A stretch of DNA of 64,000 nucleotides from positions 2,733,001 to 2,797,000 of the forward strand of contig BSBM01000125.1 in assembly GCA_027924585.1 (NCBI GenBank). Direction: 5' to 3'. Both the position numbers and the translations under genes were made by a program. The first letter of the stretch is position 1, and the number at the start of each line of letters is the position of its first letter. Shown here piece by piece: positions 34,018-46,341 of this stretch. The DNA comes from Larix kaempferi. Taxonomy: Eukaryota > Streptophyta > Pinopsida > Pinales > Pinaceae. The notes under the pieces were generated by a model. That model saw nothing but the letters and a program-made list of their open reading frames with translations. It did not search any database and was not told the origin of the DNA.

Positions 34018-36165
34018 ATGCACTTGTTTTCATCCCCGAAAAGGACAGGGATTGAGAGGAGTGAAGCTAGCATTCCACAATGGGTGAAGCAGAGAAATGA
34101 AAGAAGTGTTGAGAAATTAAAAGAGTAAGCAAATCATAGCTCGACATACCCCTAGGATGATCACTAGGAAATGGCCAATAGTTCCCCCCTCTCCACACCA
34201 CGTTCTTTCATATATAGAACAATTGATCGTCATCATTTTAGAGTTTAATGACAAAACAATCTCATGAAAGAGCATAGTGGCACATTGTATTTAAAGACAA
34301 CAAATTCCAAAGTGACTTATTTGGGAAATTGCTAAAGTAAACAGCGAAAGGAAAACTAGCTAGGAAAATAACTACTAATTGAGAAAATAAACACTACTAA
34401 ATTGATGCAACTAAATGAAAAAAAATGCAAACCAAAAATAAATGCATGAGTCACATAAAGAAAAAATGATATGCAACCTAAAAATGCAATCTTACTCCTA
34501 CTTCTACAAAGTAAAATGAGTAATGCAGGATGCCATTTATTGTATAGTAAAACATCTAAAATGCCATGACTATTTCCTGGATTTTTAGATCCATCAAATA
34601 TTTTGCATGGAATCCCTGGAATAAAGATAGATATGATCGATAAAATCTGCAAAGAAATGTTTTTACTAATCAAATGAAATAAAAATGAATGCATATCAAA
34701 TAAGTTAGTACTAATGGGATCTGAAAATTTATCAACCCATGAATAAAATCCTTGAAAATAAACCCGAGAACTCCCCTATTCACCTCATCAACCAAGTTGG
34801 ATTGGTTTGGAACAAAGCATTCAAGCTCATCGAAATTAATTGAATTGATTAAATGCAGTGCCCTCTCAAGGATTAGCAATAATAAAAGATGTGTTGATTT
34901 CCTCATGATCATCTTGACTAAGGATAACATCATGACATTTTCCATAAATGCATTGAAAGATAACTTGAGGCAAGACTTCACTATCAAGAATGATATGATC
35001 ATTTGCATTAAGAATATGCACAAATTCAAATTTCATGTTAGGAGAGCAAATCAATAATTAAGTCATTTGAATAATCATCATGGATCACATGACGGATTTC
35101 CCCGAAAACATGATATGAGGGTAGGTGAATGGAAGTCAAGGTCCTCATAAAAAAAAGAAAAAGGGATTGAGCATCTTTGTTATCAATTGACAGAACAATG
35201 AGAGACTTTAGAAATTCAACAATCACGACATCATCTGATTTTAAAATTCATTATCAAAAGAGGAATGACAAACATTTTTATGAATCGCCTTTGTTCAAGA
35301 ATTGATTTCCCCTTTGAAATGATCAAGGATTTATAAGACATCATATCGCGAATTAAGGGATTCGTCTTCGGTTAAGAAATCATTGTTATGATTCAAAAAA
35401 CATGGAGGATCAAGACGAGGCTAGATGACATCTTTCTTATGAATAGACATATGAAGATCATGCTTGCCATTAGCTGGAAAGATGTTGTTAATGACAGCCT
35501 CAGAAATATCATGGTGAATATGATGATTGATTCCCTTCGGGATATAACGTTTCGAGCCAAAATTAGACTGATGAAAAGCATCATTTTTATCTGTAATTGG
35601 AAAAGAATGGGCATATTCATCGATAGAGTTATGAGTGAAGGGAGTGTTCAAAGATTTGTTATAAGAATCGGTAGCAATGTTGTGTTAATCTATGATTCCT
35701 TTATTGAAAAGAGGAGGCCAAAAGTAAACGGGCTCGTGATAAAATACCTCCTCAAAAAGATTGTACTCTTCCCTTTGATGATCAGTAGGCAAGCAATTTT
35801 CAAGGAGGCTTTATTGAATTAGTGATTTTCCTTAATATTGGAGGGTTCATGCTTGATTACGACCTCATCATGCAAATTTGGAGAACAATGAATGTCAAGA
35901 TGAGGTAAGGTATCATCTTTCATATTGATTAGCTTGGAATTAACTTGAAACCTTGCCTGATCAAAAGGAAAGACTTCGTGAATATATAGAGAAGGGAGCG
36001 GGATCATCAGATTAGATGGATTGATTCTATCATTAATCACATCAGATGAGAATTGTGTGAGCATGTATTCTCACTTTATCTTATGTTTGGATTCCAAAAT
36101 ATTCTAGCAAGTATTAAGATCATGACATTCATCACAGAAGTCAGACCAAGGTGGAGGAGATTTTA
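34018..36165 (-). other. Degenerate retroelement-like region
   Basis: Several overlapping ORFs occur on both strands (34356-34694, 34670-35029, 35388-35822, 35819-36064), but no frame stays readable and no pol motif is visible. Because a gag remnant lies just to the right on the minus strand, this is probably the decayed body of the same element. Confidence 0.35.
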
Positions 36166-36552
36166 AATTATCAAATATGGTCATGAAAATATTAAATAAT
36201 TCCCCACAACCCTACAACCCTAGATTAAATGGTAAGGAAAGGATCTAAACCACTCACCGATATGATTAAAAAGTGCATTTGGAAACATACAAATTCTTAC
36301 AGAGAGATCATAAAAGTGGTTGGCATAATAATATTCATCAAATATTAAGATATGATTATTTGGATCCTAATGGGGAAAACCCATAAATCGGGGAATATCC
36401 TCATCATAACGCCACTGCCATGGACTATAATCGACAATATCTGGAAGATCGATAGGATTAACACAAGGATACCAAGCGTCAGTCATGATTGAATGAGAAT
36501 TACAATTCAAAAAGAATGATTTGACTAGGATAAAATCAAGGATCAAATGCAA
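36166..36552 (-). pseudogene. Ty3/gypsy gag remnant
   Basis: On the minus strand a gag-like capsid segment is readable: IPRFMGFPH, a stop, then DPNNHILIFDEYYYANHF and RICMFPNALFNHIGEWFRSF. The pattern F-x-G...D-P..H...F......D......F...L...A..WF-x-S-L is typical of the retrotransposon gag domain in plant Ty3/gypsy elements. An in-frame stop after FMGFPH and another after FPYHLI show it is dead. The gag N-terminus may begin near 36760. Confidence 0.65.
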
Positions 36553-37290
36553 GAAATATCAAAGAAAGATAAGGACATAATCTCCCCAATATGAGCAACA
36601 ACACAGTAAACACCCTTGGAGGTCTGGCCAAGGGAGAGAAGGGAGAAGGAAGCTCGGGTTGTGTTTAAATCCTTCATACAAATATGATTTAGAGGATAGA
36701 ATAATGGTGGTAAATACATAAATGAATGAGAGCGCGATTGATATGCATGATTAAACACATAAATGATTCTAAAATAAGAATGTTAGTCCATTAAGCTAAC
36801 CAAATGCAACTTATCTAGCCATGAGTACATTAATTTCAGAAAGCGAAATGATTAACTAATTAAATAAGTGCAAAGAGATCAAAGCAAAATATTTATAAAA
36901 TTAAAAGTGCCTTATTCAATTAATTCCTAAAAGTAAGATTTAGTCGTTATCCCATAAAATGATAAATAATTTGAAATTTGTTGACACCTAAGTAAATTTA
37001 TATAGTTGCTTCTAGTGTGAAACAAGAAATTTATGATTTAGTTCAATTTCAAAATTTAAAAAAAAAAAAAAAAAATGTTAGTTACATTAATATAATATTT
37101 CCAATTTAATAAAACTAAATCTTTGCATATTATTCACAAACTGAAAACTAATTCAATAATTTTAATTGTCTGTATGAAATGAAAGTTTGTTGAAAACTAC
37201 GTAGAACAATTACTTCTGCCTGAATACAGGGCCTAAAAAATACCAACGACTAAAGTTTGCAAAATTAGATTTATGTATAAGTTAGTAAAG

Positions 37291-37412
37291 AAAACTGAAC
37301 TAATGTATATACAAATTTGTAAATAAAAATAAATAATATTGTTAGTCCAAAAAAACTGAACTAATGTATATACAAATTTGTAAATAAAAATAAATAATAT
37401 TGTTAGTCCACT
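37291..37412. repeat. 61-bp tandem duplication
   Basis: Two practically identical AT-rich copies, starting AAAACTGAACTAATG at 37291 and 37352. The near identity means a recent duplication. Beyond it, a CATTGCCTTTGAAACACG word occurs twice (about 37531 and 37611). Confidence 0.85.
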
Positions 37413-39410
37413 TCTTTACATATGATACAGTTTTTGCAGATTGTAAAAGAAATAAGAAAAAAATAGCAGCAAGGTTGAATGATAAAAGGAGGAGGAAAGA
37501 AAAGCAGCTATGCCTAAATAATATTTTTTTCATTGCCTTTGAAACACGGAGGAAAAAAAAGCAGCTATGCCACTTGACCACTTGAGAATGTGTAGTTCTA
37601 CCTTTGTTTTCATTGCCTTTGAAACACGCCTTCCTTTTGCTGTCAATGGTACTAGTGCACCACGTGCTGTGGTGCGGTGATCAATTTTCCAATCTTGCCA
37701 GCGCACCATGTTGAGAGTAACGAGATTGAATATGAAACCCTTTTGAATGAGAAAATATCCCTTTTTAATTTTATTCACATAAAATAACTTGGTGCTTTGG
37801 CCTTTGTAAAAGATATATCATGTTTTCCTACGGACCCATTTTATTTGAGCCACAGGTTAAAGATTTAATTAGGATTGTGGGATTTTTATTTTTTGAATTT
37901 AGAAAAAGGTAAGGTAGGGGAGGGCAGGGGAGAACTTCATAAAGGGATATTCAAAGGTTTTATTTTTATTGGGTTAGAATGTAAAAGGGAACAAAGGATA
38001 AAGTGGATGGGTAAGGTATATAAGGTTTTTTTGTTTTTTTTTAAATATTAATGGTAGTTAAAAGGATGAGAAATGTTAAAAAAGGACAGGGATAAATAAA
38101 GATTGAGAAGGATTTAATGAAAAAAGGAAGCAAAAAGGGGCTTAGTGAAGTTTTAAAAAAAATATGAGATTGCTACCATTCCATTAAAAGGGGGAGGGTT
38201 TTTTTTTTACGATTATGGAGAATGACCCCTTTTGTAAGGGGTGTATCTTTTCATTTCTTAAAAACCACGGACAAACGAATTTTCACATGAGGAGATGCTA
38301 GGGAGATATTTTTAACTTTTCAATCTCAAACACAGTAAGAAAACTAATGATGGGTGTGACCGACAATTTTATCAATAGGTGTAGAACTCACAAATTTTAA
38401 TTGGTGTGACGCAAAAGACTCATTCTTGTCGAAACTTTGATTGAGTGTCGAAAGGTTCACATGTTGACGGTTTTTGTGAAACGAGATGTGGGCATGACCA
38501 ATGTTGCAAGATAGATACAATGATGCTAACCTCATGATATAAGGATGCATGAGACAAGACACGACCAAATGCCAAGACTTTACTCGACTATGACACAATG
38601 ATGCACGATGCAACTTGGAGGATCTGTCGAAGGGGTCATAGGAAAGAAAAAATGGGGAAACAAAATACATGCATGACAAGCACATCCCCCTGGACACAAC
38701 GCTATAGAGGGAAATATCTTATGACAAATTTTAGTAGCTTCTCCTTTGGCATTGTGTTTCAACACTTCAGAATCATGTCGATGTTGAACATCAACATAAC
38801 GGTCCATGACCTGGGAAGAGGGAGGGAAATGTGTTGAAGAGGGAGTCAGACTGAAAAACCCTTGGAGAATGTATCCTTGCTTCCTTTCCTTCCTTTGTTT
38901 CATAGTCAAGCAGGAGTTACACTTCAACATGCTCAATTTCATGATGGATGCCTTGGGATCTTCCTGCAAAACCATTCTTCCATTATGACCATGTGTCGAA
39001 TTCCTCCACCTATGCACCTACAAGCTTGTTATCAAGGCATGAGGTATCATCTATAAGGAGAGAAAAAACAAAACCAGAGCCGAAAGATGTGCTCGTGCGG
39101 GACATATTTTGAGATCTTGGAGATATGCGGGAGCACCATAATGCTGAGAATACTAGTGTTGATTCATTGGAAATCCAAGAGAAACCAAAACCTCCCATGC
39201 TTTTGAGCTTAATGACCACATGTAGAAGAGTAGATTTGACGTAATGCAAAGATCGACATTTTATGCACCTCCACCACTTTGCCATTAACTCCATATCCTA
39301 GAGAAGACGAGAAAAATACTTGATATTGTACGAGCTGGTGTTCATCATAACCGAATTCCAGCTAAGCTTTCATCACCCCTTACTGTCTTCTCACCTACTG
39401 ATGACACCTA

Positions 39411-39545
39411 CCAAGCATGGAAATTAACATGATTCACATCCCTTCTCACCCCATCCCAAGCATGCATAGTGACAAGATTCATGTCCCTTCTCACCCCATC
39501 CCAAACATGGATAGTCACAAGGCTCATCTCCATTCTCACCCCATC
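39411..39545. repeat. 45-bp tandem repeat, three copies
   Basis: Units start at 39411, 39456 and 39501 and share CCAAGCATGG...CCTTCTCACCCCAT with some base changes. No coding frame. Confidence 0.8.
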
Positions 39546-39891
39546 ATAAGGATAACTTTAAAAAATATGAAAAAAATGAAAATAAGTATTTAAAAATAAA
39601 AAGTAAAAATAACATAACACTTAATTTTTTTTAATGTTTTTCATTAAGAGAAGCTAATCATTTTACAACCCAATGTTCTAAGAGATTGTAATGTTGGTCC
39701 ATGTAACTTTCAGGATATTGTAATGTTCCTTCATGTAACTTTATATCATTATGCTCTGCATGAATGTAAAATATATTACAAAACTAAAAGTATAATACTA
39801 ATAATAAATTTAATGTGTTGAATAATTACATCAAGAGGTGTTTAGATATTATCTGAGATTTTGGAAGTCCTTGAGTGGATCAACAAGATAT

Positions 39892-40377
39892 TGATTAAGA
39901 TTTAAATAAGCTTAAGTTAAGCGGTGGTTAAGAAAAAGGGTATGTTTATTAAATAGTATTTGTTTTATGTTTATATTAATTAGTTTAATGTTTAGTCTTT
40001 GTTTAACAACCAACCATCTCCACAAAACTAAGTGGTTAGCTACATCGGCCACTTTACTTGTGGTTGTGCTAGTACTTATTACACCGATAGGTGATCAACA
40101 AGGAGTGTAACAAGTGTATAGTGGGGATTCATTTCATGGTCGTCGTATTTTGTTATGCTCAAATGCATCTTGATTAAGATTTAAATAAGCTTCAGTTAAG
40201 CGGTGGTTAAGAAAAGTGATATGTTTATTAAATAGTATTTGTTTTATGTTTATATTAATTAATTTAATGGTAGTTAAGAAAAGTGGTATGTTTATTAAAT
40301 AGTATTTGTTTTATGTTTATATTAATTAATTTAATGTTTAGTCTTTGTTTAACAATCAGTCATCTCCACAAAACTAA
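39892..40377. repeat. Direct repeat about 277 bp apart, with nested tandem copy
   Basis: GATTAAGATTTAAATAAGCT starts near 39892 and again near 40171. Both copies run through TGTTTATTAAATAGTATTTG to CATCTCCACAAAACTAAGT. The second copy also contains an extra tandem unit of about 70 bp beginning near 40267. Together they resemble a short duplicated element, but no terminal features were defined. Confidence 0.7.
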
Positions 40378-41087
40378 GTAACACCCTAAAAACTAAATCA
40401 AAGATCAATGTAATCTTTGTACAGATTGATTTATTGCATTATAAAAAATTTCATTTTAATGCCCATAGCTTTTTTACAATTGGATTGTGAAATACTAATA
40501 TCTAATATTTACAATTCTGATGAAAAGTACTAATAAAATTTAACTTTTAAGTACCCATAAATCACCATTTCCTAACTCTATCGAAAATGAAAAAAAAATA
40601 ACAAAATAAAAACTTAAAAAGACCTGGAAACCCTTCTAAACTAGTGTACCGTATGAATCTGTTCCAATCCAGAGTGGCAGGTTGTCGTTTCAAGGCAAGA
40701 CTCTTACATTTCTAATAGTTAGAGACTGAGACTAGAGTTATGGCAATAATTATATTTGCGTGATTTTTTGAAAATCTCTGCTTTAAATGCCAACCCAAAA
40801 TAGCCGACAAGCAGGATTGAAGCCGGTTGAATTATTGCTCCGTAAGTGGTATAGCATGCTGTAGGAGTGAACGACTAGAAGAAGACTAAGTGTAACTTTG
40901 TAAGTGGTATTGCATGAACCAGTAAGAAGGGTAAACGGTATGCATGTGACGAACAGATCAACATGAAGTGGAATTGAATGATAACAACCCTAATCTCAGT
41001 TATCTTTGACCAGTAAAACAGTTGGGATTGACCGACCACAGGATCTGAGTCGTGCTTATCTTTAATCAGATGAGAGACTTACAATGT

Positions 41088-41095
41088 TATATATA
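41088..41095 (+). promoter_or_regulatory. TATA box of the SWEET gene
   Basis: TATATATA followed by CCCAC, about 147 bases before the start codon, which puts transcription start near 41120 and gives a 5' leader of about 110 bases. The same box is kept at 47371-47378 in the duplicated pseudogene. Confidence 0.6.
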
Positions 41096-41234
41096 CCCAC
41101 TGTTTCCTTTGCTGCATGAAGCCAAAAATAGTGTTGAGCAATTTCCTCCTTTATAAATTGGCGATCGTGTTGGTTGACAGGTACTCTTAGTATTTGGATT
41201 GCTGGTATTTCTCTGATTCTCCTTTGACAAAAGA

Positions 41235-42953
41235 ATGGCTATTGCGGATACAATTCGGCTGGTCGTTGGAATCATAGGTAGGTTTTTGCTGCACCCTAGC
41301 AATATTGTGTAAGCAGGATCTGCATTTTTTGTTTTAGATCGCTGAACAGTGTCAATATTATGTGACCAGGATCTGCGTTTTTGGTTTTAGATCTCTCAAC
41401 AGTAGCAATATTGTGGTTAACCAGAATCTCCGTTTTTGGTTTTAGATCGCTGAACATTGAACAGTATTAATATATTTTGTTTTACCGCTTTTGAGCTTTA
41501 CTTGAAACAATCGTTATTTTTCTGCAGGCAATATTATTTCGGTCTTTCTCTTCCTCTCTCCGCTGTAAGATTTCAATAGTTTTGAGTTTTGCATTTGTTG
41601 ATGTTAATGTAGAAGCTGGTCATTAAGATTAGGGTTGAGATTTAAGCAGTATAAATTAGGTTTTTGGTGGGTGTTGATGCAGCCCCACATTCTTCAAGGT
41701 GTGGAAATGGAAATCGACTCGAGGGTTTTCTGGGTTTCCTTATCCCATGACTCTCCTCAACTGTGCGTTGTGGGTGTTATATGGCATGCCGTTTGTTCAT
41801 CCCAACAGCCTTCTTGTGGTTACCGTAAACGGAGCAGGTTTGGTCTTTGAAACAGTTTATACGATTCTGTTCCTGTGCCTCTGTAAGAACAAAAACGAGA
41901 AGGTAAGTCTGATACTAATCATTCTCCTCCTAAAAGGTGCTTGATATTATAGATTCGATGTGCCCCCTTTAGTTAACAAATATGTACTCAGATCTAAATT
42001 TGAGGTTAACATAAATTTATGATAGGTTAAAACCTCTCAGATCCTTAATAGATTTAAGTTTCGAAGGCTTGATGCCAACCCTTTTCATGAAGCTATACTA
42101 GCTTAGTAGATCCCAGATTCATGAAGCTATACTAGCTTAGTAGATCCCAGATTCATGAAGCTATACTAGATATAAAATGTGGAACTGTAGATATCAATGG
42201 CTTCTCTGGTGCAAATATTTTAAGGTTTAACTTTGCAATGCTGGGATATATAAGGTTTAACTTAGATCGTTTTCTGTATGCTTTGACAGATGAGAGTTGT
42301 GGGATTGCTGGCCGCGATTATAGTATTCTTTGCAGCAGTGGCGGGTCTATCATTAACTTTAGAGCATAGCCATAAGGGCCGGACCTTAGTCATTGGAACA
42401 ATTTGCATTGTATTCAATGTCTTCATGTATGCGTCACCTTTATCGATCATGGTATCTTCCCTTTCCAATAATCTCTTTCTAATTACACAGTATTTATTTT
42501 CCGGACATTGGCAGCAATCAGTCTGACTGTGTTGTCATTTGCAGAAAAAGGTTATTCAAACTAAAAGTGTGAAGTACATGCCCTTCTTCCTTTCCTTGTG
42601 TTGTTTTGCCAATGGTCTCATCTGGACTGTCTATGGCTGCATACACTTTGACATAAATCTTGTGGTGAGTAACAGTTGTTTTCTATTTCATTGCTATATA
42701 TATATATAATTAGGATATTACTGATAATAACTGTGCATGCATGCAGTTACCCAATGGACTGGGATCTCTTCTAGGAGCATGCCAGTTGATACTTTATGGC
42801 GTATATTACAGGACCACCCGCTGGGATGAAGATGAAGAAGATGAATCTGGCGGTCCAGATAGGAATGGCAATGGCAATTCACAGGCGATGAAAGATCTAT
42901 CCGGCAATGGCAATGGCAATGGCAATGGTTTTGGTAGGAATGGAATTCCGTGA
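41235..42953 (+). CDS. SWEET sugar transporter, six exons, intact
   Basis: Exons: 41235-41277, 41528-41564, 41683-41902, 42290-42451, 42545-42664, 42747-42953. All introns are GT...AG, and the 789 bases give 262 codons and a stop. SWEETs are plasma- or organelle-membrane uniporters for sugars with seven helices as two MtN3/saliva triple-helix units (here about residues 7-97 and 105-218). The four hinge prolines are present: P26 (LSPL), P46 (GFPY), P150 (YASP) and P167 (YMPF). So are the pocket residues N76 (VTVNG), W181 and N197 (LPNG). W57 in NCALWVLYG and [10 protein letters not shown] resemble clade II members, from memory. The start is the first ATG, and residue numbering matches known SWEETs. 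The cytosolic tail is acidic ([10 protein letters not shown]) and ends in Asn-Gly repeats. This is the only gene in the window without damage. Substrate cannot be read from sequence. Confidence 0.95.
42084..42169 (+). repeat. 34-bp tandem repeat in SWEET intron 3
   Basis: TTCATGAAGCTATACTAG starts at 42084, 42118 and 42152; the last unit is partial. The units are practically identical. The diverged counterpart region of the pseudogene (about 48530-48630) has loosely similar words but no clean array, so the expansion probably followed the gene duplication. Confidence 0.85.
42862..42935 (+). repeat. GGCAAT hexamer repeat in SWEET exon 6
   Basis: Runs of the hexamer GGCAAT (AATGGC in frame) code for alternating Asn and Gly: a short run near 42862-42880 and four units near 42903-42927. 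Being a multiple of three, changes in copy number lengthen or shorten the tail without a frameshift. Confidence 0.85.
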
Positions 42954-44600
42954 GGTCTAGCCGTCCATCACATTGCATGCGACACATGTCTAGACATTGA
43001 ATGTCGTGGTTATTACAGACAAACAATCAGCGTGGAAAATAAATCGGATAGGATTTGGGGTGGATTTTTAGTTTGTTTACTGCAGTGGCGTTAAGGCAGT
43101 GTTTGTTTCTTCACTGTGTTTGCTGATTTTGCTCCCCACTTAGAGTGGATCCTTGCCCTTTTGGGGGGATGTGTAATATCTTTTGCTGCAAGCTTTGATT
43201 GCCATGTTGCTATTCCTGTTTTTGGGTACTGTTTATTTTTTTTCCATGACTATTTTAAGAAAAGAGATTGGGTCGGCCAGTTTGAAAAATATTATCTGTT
43301 GTGGTTTTAAATGGATTTATGTTTCAGTCAAAGTGTCCCCTGTTTTTAGATGACAAAGGAGGGTGCACCACTCTGCAAGTTTCCTGAGAGCAAACCCGCG
43401 AACATTAACTTCAATTTACCCTAAGAAATTTTGAATTTCTTAAAGGCGCCATTGAATTTAGATTTGAATTTGCGCAGGTGTCATTTCTGGAATTAATTAG
43501 GCACTAGTCGGATTACGGTGACAGCAAACCTGCGACATTAACTTCAATACAGCACAGTTATGATATCGAAGAAATATCAATTTCCGAGGAGTACGTCGTG
43601 GAGATAAATCACAGACTCACAACAGTACATGCATTGCACATCTATTCATCTTAATTAATATTATACACAAAAAAATAACTTATTTCGATTGACTTCATGT
43701 CTTTTTCGCGCTCTAAGAGCAGATTGCATTTGGTCCCTCGTATCGTTTAACTACATTCAAAGAGAGATGGTAACTGGTTTGGACAAATCTAAAAATCTAA
43801 AATATGAAAAATTGTTGGTACAAATGTTAAGGTAATATTTTATTTCTTATTACGCAGTAAATTATATCATATTTATTATCATGATGTGTAAATTTTAAAA
43901 TGTGTGGAAATGTGATATAGTTTAATGACTTGTAAATATGATATAATATTTTACATTTCATTACAATATATGTAAATATAAAAATTGTTAATTTGTTCAT
44001 TGGTTGTGGTTTAGATGGTTGGGAGGAAATTGTTGTCCTTTCTACCCAGGTTCAATTTTTGTAAATGACATGATGCTCTTGAGCCTTATTGTAAGGATTG
44101 TATTTCAAGTTTAAAAAAAAATCCTTAATTTGTTTTAATAATATTGAATATATTCTTATAAAATTAGATTTAGATATATGATAGTTGATATAAATTCTAA
44201 AATTTTATATAATGTTTTTTTATGTAGTGTTTATTTGATTTATAATTTTTATATCGTTATTTATTTTATTTTATTGTAAATTTTGAAGATAAAATGTAAT
44301 ATTTTAAAACTTATAAAAATTAAATATATTGTAATTTATTATTAGTAAGATTTCATTTGTAACATATATTATATAATTAATGATTTTTTAAAATAATAAC
44401 TGTACTTTTTTGTATTATAAAAAATAATAATAACTATACTATAATCAAAACTTATTACAAAAGTTACATTCTTTCCAATTCTAACTATAGCTAAAGGTTA
44501 ACTGGTATAGATTCCAATAAAAGTACTTCACATCATAATGCATTTACACTTCATAAAACATCATTGACAAAGGGATGAGTCCTAAATTTCATTCTTCTCA

Positions 44601-44745
44601 TCATTAACTTCATTTTTCTCATCATCATCTGTAGCTCCAATATTTGTCAAACCTACTGCATTATCTTCCATCATTAACTTCATTCTTCTCATCATCATCT
44701 GTAGCTCCAATATTTGTCAAACCTACTGCACTATCTTCCATCAAC
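44601..44745. repeat. 70-bp tandem duplication
   Basis: TCATTAACTTCATT begins at 44601 and 44671. The two copies differ by only a few bases and, on the minus strand, both encode an acidic stretch (DDDEKNEVN). Confidence 0.85.
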
Positions 44746-46233
44746 GGATCGAAGATCTGATCTTTAACAGAATCTTGCCTTGTGCTCTGCAACACTTTGA
44801 TATCTTGTTCATAAGCCTTGAATTTTTCTTTCTAATATTCAATTTCAATTTCTGCATTTATCAGTTTCATTTTCATATGATTAACTTGAGTTTCTATGTA
44901 ATCATGCTTGATATTGGCAAACAACTGGTCCTAACATAATGCTCTTCACAAACTTTCTATCTTTTCACTAAAGTTTGAATATCAATATCTATGTTTCTCT
45001 TATTCTCGCCATGAACTTTATCAAGCATTTTCTCACATTTATTCTTACTGCCAATTTCCTTTTCCATTGGTTGTAAAATAGAAACTACTAACTGATAAAA
45101 CTTCTCCAAAAACAAAGGATGAATGTTGAAAAGCTCTAAAGTAAAGGATCTAAGAGCAAATTCTTCCAGGGTTATAAGATTTGAAAACAATCAAATATAG
45201 GCCAAATAGGCCCCAATCAGCACTATCCTGTAACAAAGTCTCAGGAGACTGAGAGAAAACACTTTAATAGTATAAGATTTGATTATAGACCCTAGCTTAG
45301 GATGAGAGGAAGTATGACCAATTTTATCTTCAATGTTCCATTCAATCTCTATACTTCAATAATTGTTACTATTATAGAAATAATTAACCTAATACAGAAC
45401 CTCAAAATGATTCTCATATATAAAGCAATTCAATAGAATATGTCTGATATCACTAAGCTAACATCTAACGTTAATATTTTAACAAGGTATTTCACAGAAC
45501 AAGCTACTGAAGTGACACTCAACCATTCATCCGATAACTTGGTACAAAACCCCTACCTCTTGGTCACCAATCCCTAGTTGAGATGGGTTACTGCTTGACC
45601 AGAAAATATCAACACTGTCACCAAAATTCACAAAGCAATGATAGTCACGAACATTGCTCCTTGAATCACTTTCACAATGTACCAACTTTACAAACCAATT
45701 CTCACGATTCCTATCAAGAGAATACCAATTCCAATATGGAGCATACCATACATTGGAATCGCCCAAAAAGGCAAACTTGATAGAACATCTAGAGTCATCC
45801 ATAAATTCCTTGGTAATCTATAACTGATTTCCTTGTACCAAAGACATCATATTGCCTATCTGATTCACACGGGTGATGGATTGTTCCTACCCGTTCTCAT
45901 GCTCAAGCTATCCATCAATCCAAATATCACTAATGTTTATTAATACAAAGGATCTTAGCTTTTGATTAAGTATTCAAATGTATCAGCTTAACCTACCACT
46001 TGGAGTCCGAAGCTCATGTTCCAATATAAACAATAACGAGCCTCTTCTTTGAGTTTTTAACTAAAGTATTAATTAGAAAATTCATACACCCTCTATGAGA
46101 TTAAGGAATATGAAAAAAGCCTGCTTCTTCCCCGCAGATCCTTAGTTCGCCTTGATCCGCAAATTACATGCCAAGTTTGCATTTATATCAGTTTGAATGT
46201 TTAATGTTTCGAGGGCATGATAAACCTTTACAT

Positions 46234-46341
46234 CTTCGAATTTTGATAACAATTGTAAGATTCTGCTTATTATTCTAGTCAAAGGACCTTCGAATTTTGA
46301 TAACAATTGTAAGATTCTGCTTATTATTCTAGTCAAAGGGC
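46234..46341. repeat. 54-bp tandem duplication
   Basis: CTTCGAATTTTGATAACA starts at 46234 and 46288; the copies are nearly identical over 54 bases. Confidence 0.88.

Larger units (their letters stand above)
36760..41080. other. AT-rich intergenic DNA with tandem duplications
   Basis: No gene is recognised. Minus-strand ORFs at 38344-39294 overlap one another without a known motif. Poly-A or poly-T runs lie at 37058-37075 and 38028-38042. Direct repeats inside it are listed separately (37291, 39411, 39892). Confidence 0.45.

Noticed and set aside
34356-35822. Overlapping ORFs on both strands as genes
   Set aside because: Both strands are equally open, composition is Ile/Leu/Asn-rich as expected from AT-rich DNA, and no motif is found.
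38344-39294. Minus-strand ORFs as a gene
   Set aside because: Three frames overlap, with matching plus-strand ORFs, and none shows conserved residues or splice structure I can support.
45527-45802. Minus-strand exon with aromatic-rich sequence
   Set aside because: It looks coding in composition, but no domain could be named and the flanking frames are broken. Not called as a gene.
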